Below are positions 8,796 to 17,128 of a DNA stretch of 64,000 nucleotides, piece after piece. A model generated the notes under the pieces. That model was given only the letters and a program-made list of their open reading frames with translations, did not search any database and had not been told where the DNA came from. Numbering within the stretch: position 1 is the stretch's first letter; each line of letters begins with the position of its first letter. The stretch spans positions 57,449 to 121,448 of the forward strand of contig VSCH01000003.1 in assembly GCA_047459075.1 (NCBI GenBank), given 5' to 3'. The position numbers and the translations under genes were made by a program. Source of the DNA: ZC4RG19 sp017577565 (GTDB lineage Bacteria; Actinomycetota; Acidimicrobiia; Acidimicrobiales; VFJN01).

Positions 8796-9470
8796 TCAGG
8801 CCAGGTCGCCCGCGGCGGCGGGGTCGACGATCCAGAGCACCCGGTCGCCGCGGATGTGCGACGCCGGCAGCTCGGGGTCGCCGGCCGCCACCCGGGCGAG
8901 CGCCTCGCGCTTGTGCTCGCCGGCGACCGTGACCAGGACCAGCCGGGCCCGGGCGATGCCGGCGAAGGTGAGCGTCATCCGGGGGAACGGGTTCCGCCCG
9001 CTCGGGTCCTCGTTCATGACCACGAGCCGGCCGGGGTCGGCCTGCAGCGCCGGGGAGCCGGGGAAGAGCGAGGCCGTGTGGCCGTCGGGGCCCATGCCGA
9101 GGTGGACGACGTCGATGCGGCCGAGCTCGCCCAGGCGCAGCTGGTAGGGGTCGGGGCCCTCCTCGCACCGCATCGGGTAGTTGGCGTTGACGGCGCCCAC
9201 CCGCTCGAGCAGCGCCTTGCGCCCGAGCAGGTAGTTGGAGTTGGCGTCGTCGAGCGGCACGCAGCGCTCGTCGCCCCAGTAGATGTCGACCTTCCACCAG
9301 TCGATCTGGCTGCCGGCGTCGTCGGCGAGGCGCTCGTAGCACTGCCGCGCCAGCTCGCCGCCCGACAGGGCGAACGAGAAGCTGTCGTGCGGGCGGCTGT
9401 GGAACGCCTCGATGACGCGCTCCGCGAACTCGCCGGGAACGTCGTCCACCACCACCAGTTCGCCGTGCAC
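8796..9470 (-). CDS. pgl: 6-phosphogluconolactonase
   Basis: A 224-residue DevB-type lactonase that hydrolyses 6-phosphogluconolactone in the oxidative pentose-phosphate pathway. Motifs: FALSGGELARQCYERL near the N-terminus, WWKVDIYWGDERCVP, and HLGMGPDGHTASLFPG. The GTG at 9470 is preferred over the in-frame GTG at 9479, because the upstream one lies inside a TAGCGT promoter hexamer that ends 7 nt before 9470. It is followed by the cyclase and lies 49 nt downstream of tal; because it carries its own promoter it may also be transcribed separately. Confidence 0.92.
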   Translation of the reverse strand: MHGELVVVDDVPGEFAERVIEAFHSRPHDSFSFALSGGELARQCYERLADDAGSQIDWWKVDIYWGDERCVPLDDANSNYLLGRKALLERVGAVNANYPMRCEEGPDPYQLRLGELGRIDVVHLGMGPDGHTASLFPGSPALQADPGRLVVMNEDPSGRNPFPRMTLTFAGIARARLVLVTVAGEHKREALARVAAGDPELPASHIRGDRVLWIVDPAAAGDLA

Positions 9471-9477
9471 CCCGCGC

Positions 9478-9483
9478 ACGCTA
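9478..9483 (-). promoter_or_regulatory. Leaderless-type -10 (TAGCGT) of pgl
   Basis: On the minus strand it ends 7 nt before the GTG at 9470; it overlaps the alternative GTG at 9479, arguing against that start. Confidence 0.5.
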
Positions 9484-9519
9484 CCCGACGAGCGGCCGCC
9501 GCCGGGGCCCGTCGGGGCG

Positions 9520-10611
9520 TCAGCGCAGCCGGTCGGCCTTCGCGGACAGCGAGGCGATCAGCTCGTCGAAGCTCTTGGCGAAGGCGGCCACGCCCTGGTC
9601 CTCGAGCACGCGGCTGACGTCGTCGAGGTCGACGCCCACCTCGCGGATGCGGTCCAGCGTGCGGGCGGCGGCGTCGAGGTCGGCGTCGACCGTGCGGGCC
9701 AGCGTGCCGTGGTCCTCGAAGGCCTCGAGCGTCGCCTCCGGCATCGTGTTGACGGTGTCCGGGCCGATGAGCGTGTCGACGTAGAGCGTGTCCGGGTAGG
9801 CGGGGTTCTTCGTCGACGTCGAGGCCCACAGCGGTCGCTGCACCTTGGCGCCCCGCTCGGCGAGCGCCTGCCAGCGCGGCCCGGTGAAGGTCTCGAGGAA
9901 GCGCCCGTAGGCGAGCTGGGCCTGGGCGACGGCCGCCTTGCCCCGCAGCGCCAGGGCCTCCTCGGTGCCGATCGCCTCCAGCCGGCGGTCGACCTCGGTG
10001 TCGACCCGGCTGACGAAGAACGAGGCGACGCTGCGGACGGCCGACAGGTCGCCGTCGTGGGCCTCGAGCCCGGCGATGTAGGCCTCCATGACCTCGGCGT
10101 AGCGGTCGAGGCCGAAGATGAGGGTGACGTTGATGCTCCGGCCCTCGGCGATCAGGGTGCGGATGGCCTCGACGCCCTCGGCGGTGGCCGGCACCTTGAC
10201 GAACAGGTTGGGCTCGCCGATCTCGTCGTGGAGCCGGCGGGCGGCGGCGACCGTGCCGTCGAGGTCGTGGGCCAGGTCGGGGGCGACCTCCACCGACACG
10301 TAGCCGTCGACGCCGTCGCTGGCGTCGTGCACCGGCCGCATGATCGCCAGGGCGGCCCGGATGTCGTCGAGCACCATCGTCCAGTAGGCGTCCTCGACGG
10401 GGGCGCCGGCCCGGGTGAGCTCCCGGAACTGCTCGTCGTACACGTCGGAGCCGTCGATCGCCTTCTGGAAGATCGTGGGGTTCGAGGTGATGCCCCGCAC
10501 GCCCCGCTCGACCCAGCGGGCGAGCTCGCCCCCGGTGATCCAGCTCCGGCGCAGGTTGTCGAGCCAGGGGCTCTGCCCGTGCTCGTGGTACAGGTCGTGG
10601 AGCCTGGTCAC
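9520..10611 (-). CDS. tal: Transaldolase
   Basis: A 363-residue transaldolase (long actinobacterial/cyanobacterial type) that transfers dihydroxyacetone units between sugar phosphates. Visible: RGITSNPTIFQKAI at the N-terminus, PNLFVKVPATAEG with the Schiff-base lysine, SINVTLIFGLDRYAEV, and LWASTSTKNPAYPDTLYV. It starts at GTG overlapping the tkt stop codon by 4 nt (GTGA), so the two are translationally coupled. In many actinobacteria zwf and opcA follow tal; here pgl follows directly. Confidence 0.95.
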   Translation of the reverse strand: MTRLHDLYHEHGQSPWLDNLRRSWITGGELARWVERGVRGITSNPTIFQKAIDGSDVYDEQFRELTRAGAPVEDAYWTMVLDDIRAALAIMRPVHDASDGVDGYVSVEVAPDLAHDLDGTVAAARRLHDEIGEPNLFVKVPATAEGVEAIRTLIAEGRSINVTLIFGLDRYAEVMEAYIAGLEAHDGDLSAVRSVASFFVSRVDTEVDRRLEAIGTEEALALRGKAAVAQAQLAYGRFLETFTGPRWQALAERGAKVQRPLWASTSTKNPAYPDTLYVDTLIGPDTVNTMPEATLEAFEDHGTLARTVDADLDAAARTLDRIREVGVDLDDVSRVLEDQGVAAFAKSFDELIASLSAKADRLR

Positions 10612-12587
10612 GCGTCCTCCTGCAGGTCGTCGACGAGCTGTCGCGCCCGGGCCACCACGTTGTCGGCCGTGAAGCCGAGGCGGGCGAGCGCGACGTCGCC
10701 CGGCGCGGAGGCGCCGTAGCGGTCGAGGGTCAGGCTGTCGTCGGCCCAGCGGTCCCACCCCAGGCTGGCGCCGGCCTCGACCGCCAGCGTCGGGACCTCG
10801 GGGGGCAGCACGGAGAGCTGGTAGTCCTCGCTCTGCGCCTCGAACAGGTCCCACGACGGCATCGACACGACCCGGCAGGGGAGGCCCGCGGCGTTGAGCT
10901 GCTCGGCGGCGGCGACGCACAGCGCCACCTCGCTGCCGGTGCCGATGAGCACGACCCGGGGGTCCTCCGGCGCCTCGACGAGGACGTAGGCGCCCTTGTC
11001 GACCGGCGCCCCGGCCGTGCCCTCGAGGACGGGCACGTCCTGGCGGGTGAGCACGAGCGCGGTCGGCCCGTCGGACTCGAGCGCGATGCGCCACGCCGCC
11101 GCCGTCTCGTTGGCGTCGGCCGGGCGGATGAGCCGCAGCTGGGGCATCGCCCGCAGCGACGCGAGGTGCTCGATCGGCTGGTGGGTCGGGCCGTCCTGCC
11201 CCAGGCCGACCGAGTCGTGGCTGAAGACGAAGATCTCCTTGTACTCGGACATGGCGGCCAGCCGCACCGCCGGCCGCATGTAGTCGCTGAACACGAGGAA
11301 CGTGCCGCCGACGGGGACGAGCCCGCCGTGGGCGGAGATGCCGTTCATGACCCCGGCCATGGCGTGCTCGCGCACGCCGAAGTGGACCTGGCGCCCCCCG
11401 GGCCGGTCGGCCGAGAGGACCTCGTGGCCGGGGAGGGCGGTGCCGGTGTTGCCGGTGAGGTCGGCGCCGCCGGCCACCAGCCCGGGCACCTTGTCGGCGA
11501 GGGCCTGCAGGCAGGCGCCGCTGGCCTTGCGGGTGGCGACCGACTGGCCCGGCTCCCACGAGGGCAGGGCGTCCTGCCAGCCCGGCAGCCCGGTCAGGTT
11601 GACGCAGGCCTCGTAGGTCTCCCGGTCGCCCTCCCAGGCCGACAGGCGCTTCTCCCAGGCCTCGCGCTCGTCGCGGCCCCGGCGCCCGGCGGCCCGGTAG
11701 AGCTCGAGCACGTCGTCGGGGACCCAGAAGGTCTCGTCGACCGGCAGCCCCAGGATCTCCTTCGTGGCCCGGACCTCGTCCTCGCCGAGCGGGTTGCCGT
11801 GGGCGTCGGCGGTGTCGGTGAGGTTGGGCGACGGCCACCCGATGTGGGTGCGCAGGATGAGCAGGGACGGCGCCTCCTCGTCCTCGGCGGCCCGCCGGAG
11901 GGCGGCCTCGAGGGCGTCGACGTCGTTGGCGACGTCGCCGAGCTTCTCGACGTGCCAGCCGTAGCTCTCGAACCGGCGGGCGACGTCGTCGGAGTAGGTG
12001 AGCGAGGTGTCGCCGTCGATCGAGATGCGGTTGTCGTCGTAGACGTAGATGAGGCGGCCGAGGCGCAGGTGGCCGGCGAGCGAGGCGGCCTCGTGGCTGA
12101 TGCCCTCCATGAGGTCGCCGTCGCTGCAGATCACGTAGGTGCGGTGGTCGCACAGCTCGGGCCCGAACCGGGTCCGCAGCCAGCGCTCGGCGATGCCCAT
12201 GCCCACGGCGTTGGCGAAGCCCTGGCCGAGCGGGCCGGTCGTGACCTCGACGCCCGGGGTGTGGTGGACCTCGGGGTGGCCCGGGGTGGCCGAGCCCCAC
12301 TGCCGGAACCGGCGCAGGTCGTCGAGCGTCAGCCCGTACCCGGTCAGGTGGAGCATGGAGTAGAGCAGGATCGACGCGTGCCCGGCCGACAGGACGAAGC
12401 GGTCGCGGTCGGGCCAGTCGGGCGCGCCGGCGTCGTAGCGCATGATGCGCGTCCACAGCACGTGGGCGAGGGGGGCGAGCGCCATCGCGGTGCCCGGGTG
12501 CCCGTTGCGGGCGGCCTGGGGGGCGTCCATGGCCAGGCCGCGGACGACGTTGATGGCGCGCTGCTCGAGGGCGGGGTCAGGCGTCAT
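10608..12587 (-). CDS. tkt: Transketolase
   Basis: A 659-residue thiamine-diphosphate transketolase, the usual family length. Visible: GHPGTAMALAPLAHVLW, the ThDP-binding block CSDGDLMEGISHEAASLAG ending in YDDN, HFGVREHAMAGVMNGI with the catalytic Glu, and TFLVFSDYMRPAVRLAAM. It opens the tkt-tal-pgl carbon-metabolism run and has a leaderless-type promoter (TAGGGT, 9 nt before the ATG). It is cytoplasmic and shuttles two-carbon units between xylulose-5-phosphate and aldose phosphates. Confidence 0.97.
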   Translation of the reverse strand: MTPDPALEQRAINVVRGLAMDAPQAARNGHPGTAMALAPLAHVLWTRIMRYDAGAPDWPDRDRFVLSAGHASILLYSMLHLTGYGLTLDDLRRFRQWGSATPGHPEVHHTPGVEVTTGPLGQGFANAVGMGIAERWLRTRFGPELCDHRTYVICSDGDLMEGISHEAASLAGHLRLGRLIYVYDDNRISIDGDTSLTYSDDVARRFESYGWHVEKLGDVANDVDALEAALRRAAEDEEAPSLLILRTHIGWPSPNLTDTADAHGNPLGEDEVRATKEILGLPVDETFWVPDDVLELYRAAGRRGRDEREAWEKRLSAWEGDRETYEACVNLTGLPGWQDALPSWEPGQSVATRKASGACLQALADKVPGLVAGGADLTGNTGTALPGHEVLSADRPGGRQVHFGVREHAMAGVMNGISAHGGLVPVGGTFLVFSDYMRPAVRLAAMSEYKEIFVFSHDSVGLGQDGPTHQPIEHLASLRAMPQLRLIRPADANETAAAWRIALESDGPTALVLTRQDVPVLEGTAGAPVDKGAYVLVEAPEDPRVVLIGTGSEVALCVAAAEQLNAAGLPCRVVSMPSWDLFEAQSEDYQLSVLPPEVPTLAVEAGASLGWDRWADDSLTLDRYGASAPGDVALARLGFTADNVVARARQLVDDLQEDA

Positions 12588-12596
12588 GCACCCGCC

Positions 12597-12602
12597 ACCC
12601 TA
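12597..12602 (-). promoter_or_regulatory. Leaderless-type -10 (TAGGGT) of tkt
   Basis: On the minus strand it ends 9 nt before the tkt ATG. Confidence 0.5.
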
Positions 12603-12651
12603 CTTGCCCTCCCGGCCGCCTCCCTCCGCCCGGGCGCCGGCCGAGGGCAGG

Positions 12652-13806
12652 TCACCCGGCGCCGAGGACGAGGAGGCTGGCGGTCCACCCGTGCAGGTGG
12701 CTGCGCGGGCCGACCGGGCCGATCTCGCCGGCGCAGAACACGCCCGCCACCGCGTCGGAGCCGACGGCGTCGCGCACCAGCCGGGCGTCGTGGTGGGGCT
12801 CGCCGAACAGCGCCCGCCCGCGGCCGTTGCAGGTGAACACGAGCGCCCCGCCGGCGCCCGCCGGCGTCGTGGCGGCGGCGAGGGCCTCCCGCAGGTCCTC
12901 GTCCGCGGTGGCGGCGTCGCGCACGTGGAACTGGACGGTGGTGCCGACCTCGACCCGCTCGCCGAGCGCCACGCCCCGGACCGACGGCACCGCCCCCAGC
13001 ACCGGGCGCACGAGGAAGTCGCCGCGGCCGAAGGTCGCCCGGTGCTCGTCGACGGCGATGCCGATGTGCAGGCCCCGGGCCAGCAGCCGGCGGTCGTCCG
13101 GGCCGGCGGCCGCGACGATCTCGTCCAGCCGGTCGAGCGCGGCCCGCCCGGCCAGCTCGACCAGCACCTCGCCCCGGGCGCCGGTGACGATCATCGGCTC
13201 GCCGACGGGCCGGCACCCCTGGGAGACGAGGGTGGTCGCGCCCGCCTCGGCCGGCAGCACGACCCCCACCGCCCCCTCCGCGAGGACCTCGCCGTCGAGG
13301 ACGAGCCGGTTGGCGCCGGGCGCCCGTCCCGCGGCGCAGAGCCCGCCGACGACCCGGGCCGGCGGGTCGAGCGCCGCGAGCAGCTCCAGGACCTCGTCCA
13401 CCGGCAGCGTGAACGGGTCGGCCAGCAGGACCAGCGTCTCGCCCGGGCCGACGGTGCCCGCGCCCACCCCGGCGACCGCCGTGCCGGAGGGGGTGCGGGC
13501 GGCGGTGATCCGCACCGGCCGGGGCGGCACCGGCAGGCGGGCCGCCCACAGCGACACGCCCGGGCCGTCCTCGACCTCGGTGCCGCCGCCGAGCACCCCC
13601 TCGGCGGCGGCACCGACGAGCAGCCGGGGGCGCAGCAGCGACCGCACGGCCGCGGCGACGTCGGCGAGGGCGCCGAGGTGGTCGGCCGTGCAGAACACGA
13701 CGGCGAGGTCGGGACCGGCCCCCAGCCGCTCGAGGACGCTGCCCACGACCTTGCCGGTCGCCGCCGCGGCGTCGGGGTGCTGCGACAGGGCGCCGGCGCA
13801 GTCCAC
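12652..13806 (-). CDS. FIST-domain sensory/ligand-binding protein
   Basis: A 384-residue protein with FIST-N and FIST-C character: VVFCTADHLGALADVAAAV and VGAAAEGVLGGGTEVEDGP in the N-terminal half, VVGGLCAAGR and GVVLPAEAGATTLVSQGCRP in the middle, and a C-terminal FTCNGRGRALFGEPHHDA ... GVFCAGEIGPVG block. FIST domains are proposed to bind small ligands such as amino acids in signalling proteins; here the domain stands alone without an output module. GTG start at 13806, 7 nt after the preceding 130-residue gene, so the two form a pair. The ligand cannot be inferred. Confidence 0.85.
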   Translation of the reverse strand: MDCAGALSQHPDAAAATGKVVGSVLERLGAGPDLAVVFCTADHLGALADVAAAVRSLLRPRLLVGAAAEGVLGGGTEVEDGPGVSLWAARLPVPPRPVRITAARTPSGTAVAGVGAGTVGPGETLVLLADPFTLPVDEVLELLAALDPPARVVGGLCAAGRAPGANRLVLDGEVLAEGAVGVVLPAEAGATTLVSQGCRPVGEPMIVTGARGEVLVELAGRAALDRLDEIVAAAGPDDRRLLARGLHIGIAVDEHRATFGRGDFLVRPVLGAVPSVRGVALGERVEVGTTVQFHVRDAATADEDLREALAAATTPAGAGGALVFTCNGRGRALFGEPHHDARLVRDAVGSDAVAGVFCAGEIGPVGPRSHLHGWTASLLVLGAG

Positions 13807-13813
13807 GGGCGGC

Positions 13814-14206
13814 TCAGGCGGCGGGGCCGGGGACCAGCGTGTAGGGCACGACCGTCGCCGGCCCCTGGTCGATCCGGCAGTGGGCCTCGACCGAGCCGTA
13901 GTCGGCGAAGTCGAGCTCGGCCCGCACGAAGCGGTAGGTGAACCGGCCGGGCTCGACCTGCAGGGGCTGCACGTTGCGGGCCACCTGCACGCCGTCGCGG
14001 CGGAAAACGACCTCGAGCACGCCGGTGCCCGGCTCGTCGGGCGCGCAGCGGGCGAGGACCACGAGGTGGGGGGCGATCGTGCACGGCGGCGGCTCGGGCG
14101 GGACGGTCGAGAAGTGCACGCCGGTGAGGTCGATGCGGGCCGGGCCGCCCTCGAAGGCCTGCCTCATCTGCATGTCCTCGATGAAGAGGGCCGCGACGAT
14201 GTCCAT
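13814..14206 (-). CDS. Conserved-looking 130-residue protein, unknown function
   Basis: Starts MDIVAALFIEDMQMRQAFEG. The rest is beta-rich (TGVHFSTVPP, HLVVLARCAP, FTYRFVRAELDF) with no membrane segment, suggesting a small beta-sandwich of the kind seen in some unrelated accessory proteins. It is the upstream partner of the FIST gene, 7 nt apart, and lies divergent to the TetR gene with 89 nt between start codons. Repression by that TetR protein is possible but no operator is obvious. No family recognised. Confidence 0.7.
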   Translation of the reverse strand: MDIVAALFIEDMQMRQAFEGGPARIDLTGVHFSTVPPEPPPCTIAPHLVVLARCAPDEPGTGVLEVVFRRDGVQVARNVQPLQVEPGRFTYRFVRAELDFADYGSVEAHCRIDQGPATVVPYTLVPGPAA

Positions 14207-14282
14207 GGGCCCACGGTACGGGACGCCGGGTGGCGCGGCGCACCCGCGGGCCGGCCGCCCGCCGCGCCCGGCGAGCGCCCGA

Positions 14283-14288
14283 TACCCT
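14283..14288 (+). promoter_or_regulatory. Leaderless-type -10 (TACCCT) of the TetR gene
   Basis: Ends 7 nt before the ATG at 14296. Confidence 0.45.
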
Positions 14289-14295
14289 CGGCCCG

Positions 14296-14919
14296 ATGGC
14301 GTACGAGGGTGGTACCGGCTCGACACGGGCGGCGATCCTCAAGGAGGCTCGCCGCTGCTTCGCCGAGCGCGGCTACGAGGGGACCTCGCTCAACGACATC
14401 GCGGCGGGCGTCGGCATCCGGCGGGCCAGCCTGCTGCACCACTTCCCGTCGAAGAGTGCGATCTACCAGGCGGTGTTCGAGCAGGCGCTGGCCGACTGGG
14501 GCGAGCGCATCAGCAAGTCGGTCGACGAGCCGGCGGACCCCGAGGAGGAGGGGTGGACGCACGTCGACCGGGTGCTGACCGAGGCGGTCCGCTGGTTCGC
14601 CGAGAACCGCGACTTCGTGCGGCTGGTGCGCCACGAGTCCCTCGCCGACGGGAGCCACCTGGGCTTCGACCTCGGTGAGGCGCTGCGCCCGTACTTCCAG
14701 CGGGCGGTCAACTACTTCGAGCGCGAGATGGGCGCCGGCCGCCTGCGCAAGCTCGACCCGGAGCAGCTGATCATCAGCGGCTACGGCGCCGTGCTCACCT
14801 ACTTCAGCGACGAGCACTTCCTGCGGGGGCTGCTCGGCCGCGACCCGATGGACGAGAAGGCCATCGAGTCCCGCATCCAGGCCATCCGGGAGTTCTTCCG
14901 GGCGGCCCTCGAGCCCTGA
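14296..14919 (+). CDS. TetR/AcrR-family regulator
   Basis: A 207-residue regulator with the N-terminal TetR helix-turn-helix (TRAAILKEARRCFAERGYEG ... IRRASLLHHFPSK, residues ~10-55) and a helical ligand domain. The position-33 region, LNDIAAGVGI, is typical. The ATG at 14296 follows TACCCT by 7 nt. It stands between the divergent FIST pair and the downstream ADP-forming acyl-CoA synthetase genes (78 nt gap) and could control either. The ligand is probably an acyl-CoA or organic acid, which is inference from the neighbours only. Confidence 0.9.
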   Translation: MAYEGGTGSTRAAILKEARRCFAERGYEGTSLNDIAAGVGIRRASLLHHFPSKSAIYQAVFEQALADWGERISKSVDEPADPEEEGWTHVDRVLTEAVRWFAENRDFVRLVRHESLADGSHLGFDLGEALRPYFQRAVNYFEREMGAGRLRKLDPEQLIISGYGAVLTYFSDEHFLRGLLGRDPMDEKAIESRIQAIREFFRAALEP

Positions 14920-14983
14920 GGCGCCCCGCCGCCCGGCCGCGGCCGGGCCCGCCCCGGGTTCCGAGCGGCCGGGCGCCGGTCAC

Positions 14984-14989
14984 TAGCCT
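14984..14989 (+). promoter_or_regulatory. Leaderless-type -10 (TAGCCT) of the acyl-CoA synthetase genes
   Basis: Ends 7 nt before the ATG at 14997. Confidence 0.55.
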
Positions 14990-14996
14990 GCCGGCC

Positions 14997-15638
14997 ATGC
15001 CCACGCTGTCCGAGGCCGACTCCAAGGCGCTGCTCGCCGAGCACGGCGTGCCGTTCCCGCCCGAGCGGGTGGTCGCCACCGCCGAGGCCGCCGTCGAGGC
15101 CGCCGACGCCATCGGCTACCCGGCCGTCGTGAAGCTCGGGGGCGAGGGGATCGCGCACAAGACCGAGCGGGGCCTCGTCCGCCTGGGCCTGGGCACCGCC
15201 GAGCAGGTGCGCGCGGCCGCCGAGGAGCTGCTCGCCGCGGCGAGGCCCGAGGACGGCGAGGTTCACCTGCTGGTCGCCCCCATGCTGCGGGCGACCCGGG
15301 AGCTGATCGCCGGGCTGCACCACGACCCCCAGTTCGGCATGACGGTGATGCTCGGGGTGGGGGGCATCCTGGCCGAGGCCGTGGCCGACGTCAGCTTCCG
15401 GCTGGTCCCCATCACCCGGGTGGACGCCGAGGAGATGATCGAGGACCTCCAGCTCCAGCGCCTGCTCGGCCCGTTCCGGGGCGAGCCGCCGGTCGACCGG
15501 GGCGCCGTGGCCGACGTGCTGCTCGCCCTGTCCGAGGCCGCCACCCGGCGGCCGGAGGTCGCCTCGGCCGACCTCAACCCGCTGATGATCGTCGACGGGC
15601 GCCCCGTCGCCGTCGACGCCCTCGTGGAGGTGCGGTGA
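14997..15638 (+). CDS. ADP-forming acyl-CoA synthetase, beta (ATP-grasp) subunit
   Basis: A 213-residue ATP-grasp_5 subunit of acetyl-CoA synthetase (ADP-forming). The N-terminal LSEADSKALLAEHGVPFPPE is a classic opening; GYPAVVKLGGEGIAHKTERG binds the nucleotide; LGVGGILAEAVADVSFRLVP and SADLNPLMIV complete the domain. This enzyme class interconverts acyl-CoA plus ADP and phosphate with acid, CoA and ATP. It precedes the alpha subunit with a 1-nt stop/start overlap (TGATG). Substrate range (acetate, propionate, branched or aryl acids) is not readable. Confidence 0.92.
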   Translation: MPTLSEADSKALLAEHGVPFPPERVVATAEAAVEAADAIGYPAVVKLGGEGIAHKTERGLVRLGLGTAEQVRAAAEELLAAARPEDGEVHLLVAPMLRATRELIAGLHHDPQFGMTVMLGVGGILAEAVADVSFRLVPITRVDAEEMIEDLQLQRLLGPFRGEPPVDRGAVADVLLALSEAATRRPEVASADLNPLMIVDGRPVAVDALVEVR

Positions 15639-17128
15639 TGGCCGAGCGCCCGACCCCGCGCATCGCCCCCGAGCGGTTCCGGGCCCTGTTCGAGCCCCGC
15701 GGCGTGCTGGTGGCCGGGGCGTCGACCCACCCGGGCAAGTTCGGCTTCGTCAGCCTGCACAACATCCTGGCCTGCGGGTACCGGGGGAAGGTCTTCGCCA
15801 CCAACCGGGACGGCGCCGAGGTCCTCGGCGTGCGCACGGTGGCCGACGTCGAGGAGCTGCCCGACGGCGAGATCGACCTCGTCTTCGTGTGCACGCCGGC
15901 GCCGGCCAACCCCGACCTGCTGCGGGCGTGCGCCAAGAAGGGCATCACGGCGGCGTTCGTCGCCTCCGCGGGCTACGCCGAGGCGGGGGAGGAGGGCCGC
16001 GCCGCCCAGGAGGAGCTCGTGGCCCTGGCCGACGAGCTGGGGATCCTGCTGGCCGGCCCGAACGGCCAGGGCGTCGTCTCACCGCCGGCGAACCTGTGCG
16101 CCCAGATCGTCGGGCCCTACCCGCCCGCCGGCCACATCGGCATCGCCAGCCAGTCCGGGAACTTCGTCAGCTCGTTCGAGAACTACGCCCAGCTCACCGG
16201 GGTGGGCGTGAGCCGGGCCGTGTCCGCGGGCAACGCCGCCGCGCTCACGGTTCCCGACTACCTCGAGTACTTCGCCGAGGACCCGGAGACGACGGTCGCC
16301 CTGGCCTACGTCGAGAGCGTGGGCGACGGCCGGTCGTTCGCCGAGCGCCTCCGGACCGTGGCCGAGCGGATCCCGGTGGTCGTCGTGAAGGGCGGCGCGA
16401 CCGCCGGCGGCCAGCGGGCGGCGGCCAGCCACACCGGCGCGCTCGCCACCGACGACCGCGTCTTCGACGGCGTCGCCCGCCAGATCGGTCTGTCCCGGGC
16501 GGCCAGCGTCGAGCAGGGGTTCGAGGTCGCGGCCACCTTCGCCACCCAGCCGCTGCCCCGGGGCAACCGGGTGGTCGTCGTCACGACCGTCGGCGGCTGG
16601 GGCGTGGCGGCGGCCGACGCCATCGGGCGCACCGACCTCGAGCTCGTGCCGCTGCCCGCCGACCTGCAGACGGCCATCGACGCCGAGCTGCCGCCCCGCT
16701 GGAGCCGCAACAACCCCGTCGACATGGCGGGCGGCGAGACCCGGGACACCGTGCCGAGGATCCTCGAGATGGTGGCCTCCCACCCCGACGTCGACGCGGT
16801 GGTCTTCCTCGGCATGGGCATCCAGTCGAACCAGGCCCGCCTGATGCGGGAGGGCCCGTTCTGGCCCGACCACGGCCTCGAGCGCATCGTCGCCTTCCAC
16901 GAGCGGCAGGACGCCCGCTACGCCGAGGCGGCGGCCGAGGTCAGCGAGGCGACCGGCAAGCCCGTGCTGGTGGCGACCGAGCTGGCCGTCACCTGGCCCG
17001 AGAACCCCGGCCCGGCCACGGTGCGGGCGACGGGGCGGCTCTGCTACCCGTCGGCCGAGCGGGCGGTCGCGGCGCTCGACCACCTCTGGCGGCGGGCCCG
17101 GTGGCTCGACCGCCGCGGCCTGCGGTGA
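15638..17128 (+). CDS. ADP-forming acyl-CoA synthetase, alpha subunit
   Basis: A 496-residue alpha subunit with a CoA-binding Rossmann domain (RGVLVAGASTHPGKFG, later DLVFVCTPAPANP) followed by succinyl-CoA-ligase-like domains (GIASQSGNFVSSFENYAQ, AAASHTGALATDDRVFDG with the phospho-carrier-type His, RWSRNNPVDMAGGET). It starts at ATG 15638; a GTG one codon earlier is also possible. It works with the beta subunit before it. The next gene starts inside its stop codon, which suggests one transcript even though that product (a PBP) is unrelated in function. Confidence 0.92.
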   Translation: MAERPTPRIAPERFRALFEPRGVLVAGASTHPGKFGFVSLHNILACGYRGKVFATNRDGAEVLGVRTVADVEELPDGEIDLVFVCTPAPANPDLLRACAKKGITAAFVASAGYAEAGEEGRAAQEELVALADELGILLAGPNGQGVVSPPANLCAQIVGPYPPAGHIGIASQSGNFVSSFENYAQLTGVGVSRAVSAGNAAALTVPDYLEYFAEDPETTVALAYVESVGDGRSFAERLRTVAERIPVVVVKGGATAGGQRAAASHTGALATDDRVFDGVARQIGLSRAASVEQGFEVAATFATQPLPRGNRVVVVTTVGGWGVAAADAIGRTDLELVPLPADLQTAIDAELPPRWSRNNPVDMAGGETRDTVPRILEMVASHPDVDAVVFLGMGIQSNQARLMREGPFWPDHGLERIVAFHERQDARYAEAAAEVSEATGKPVLVATELAVTWPENPGPATVRATGRLCYPSAERAVAALDHLWRRARWLDRRGLR

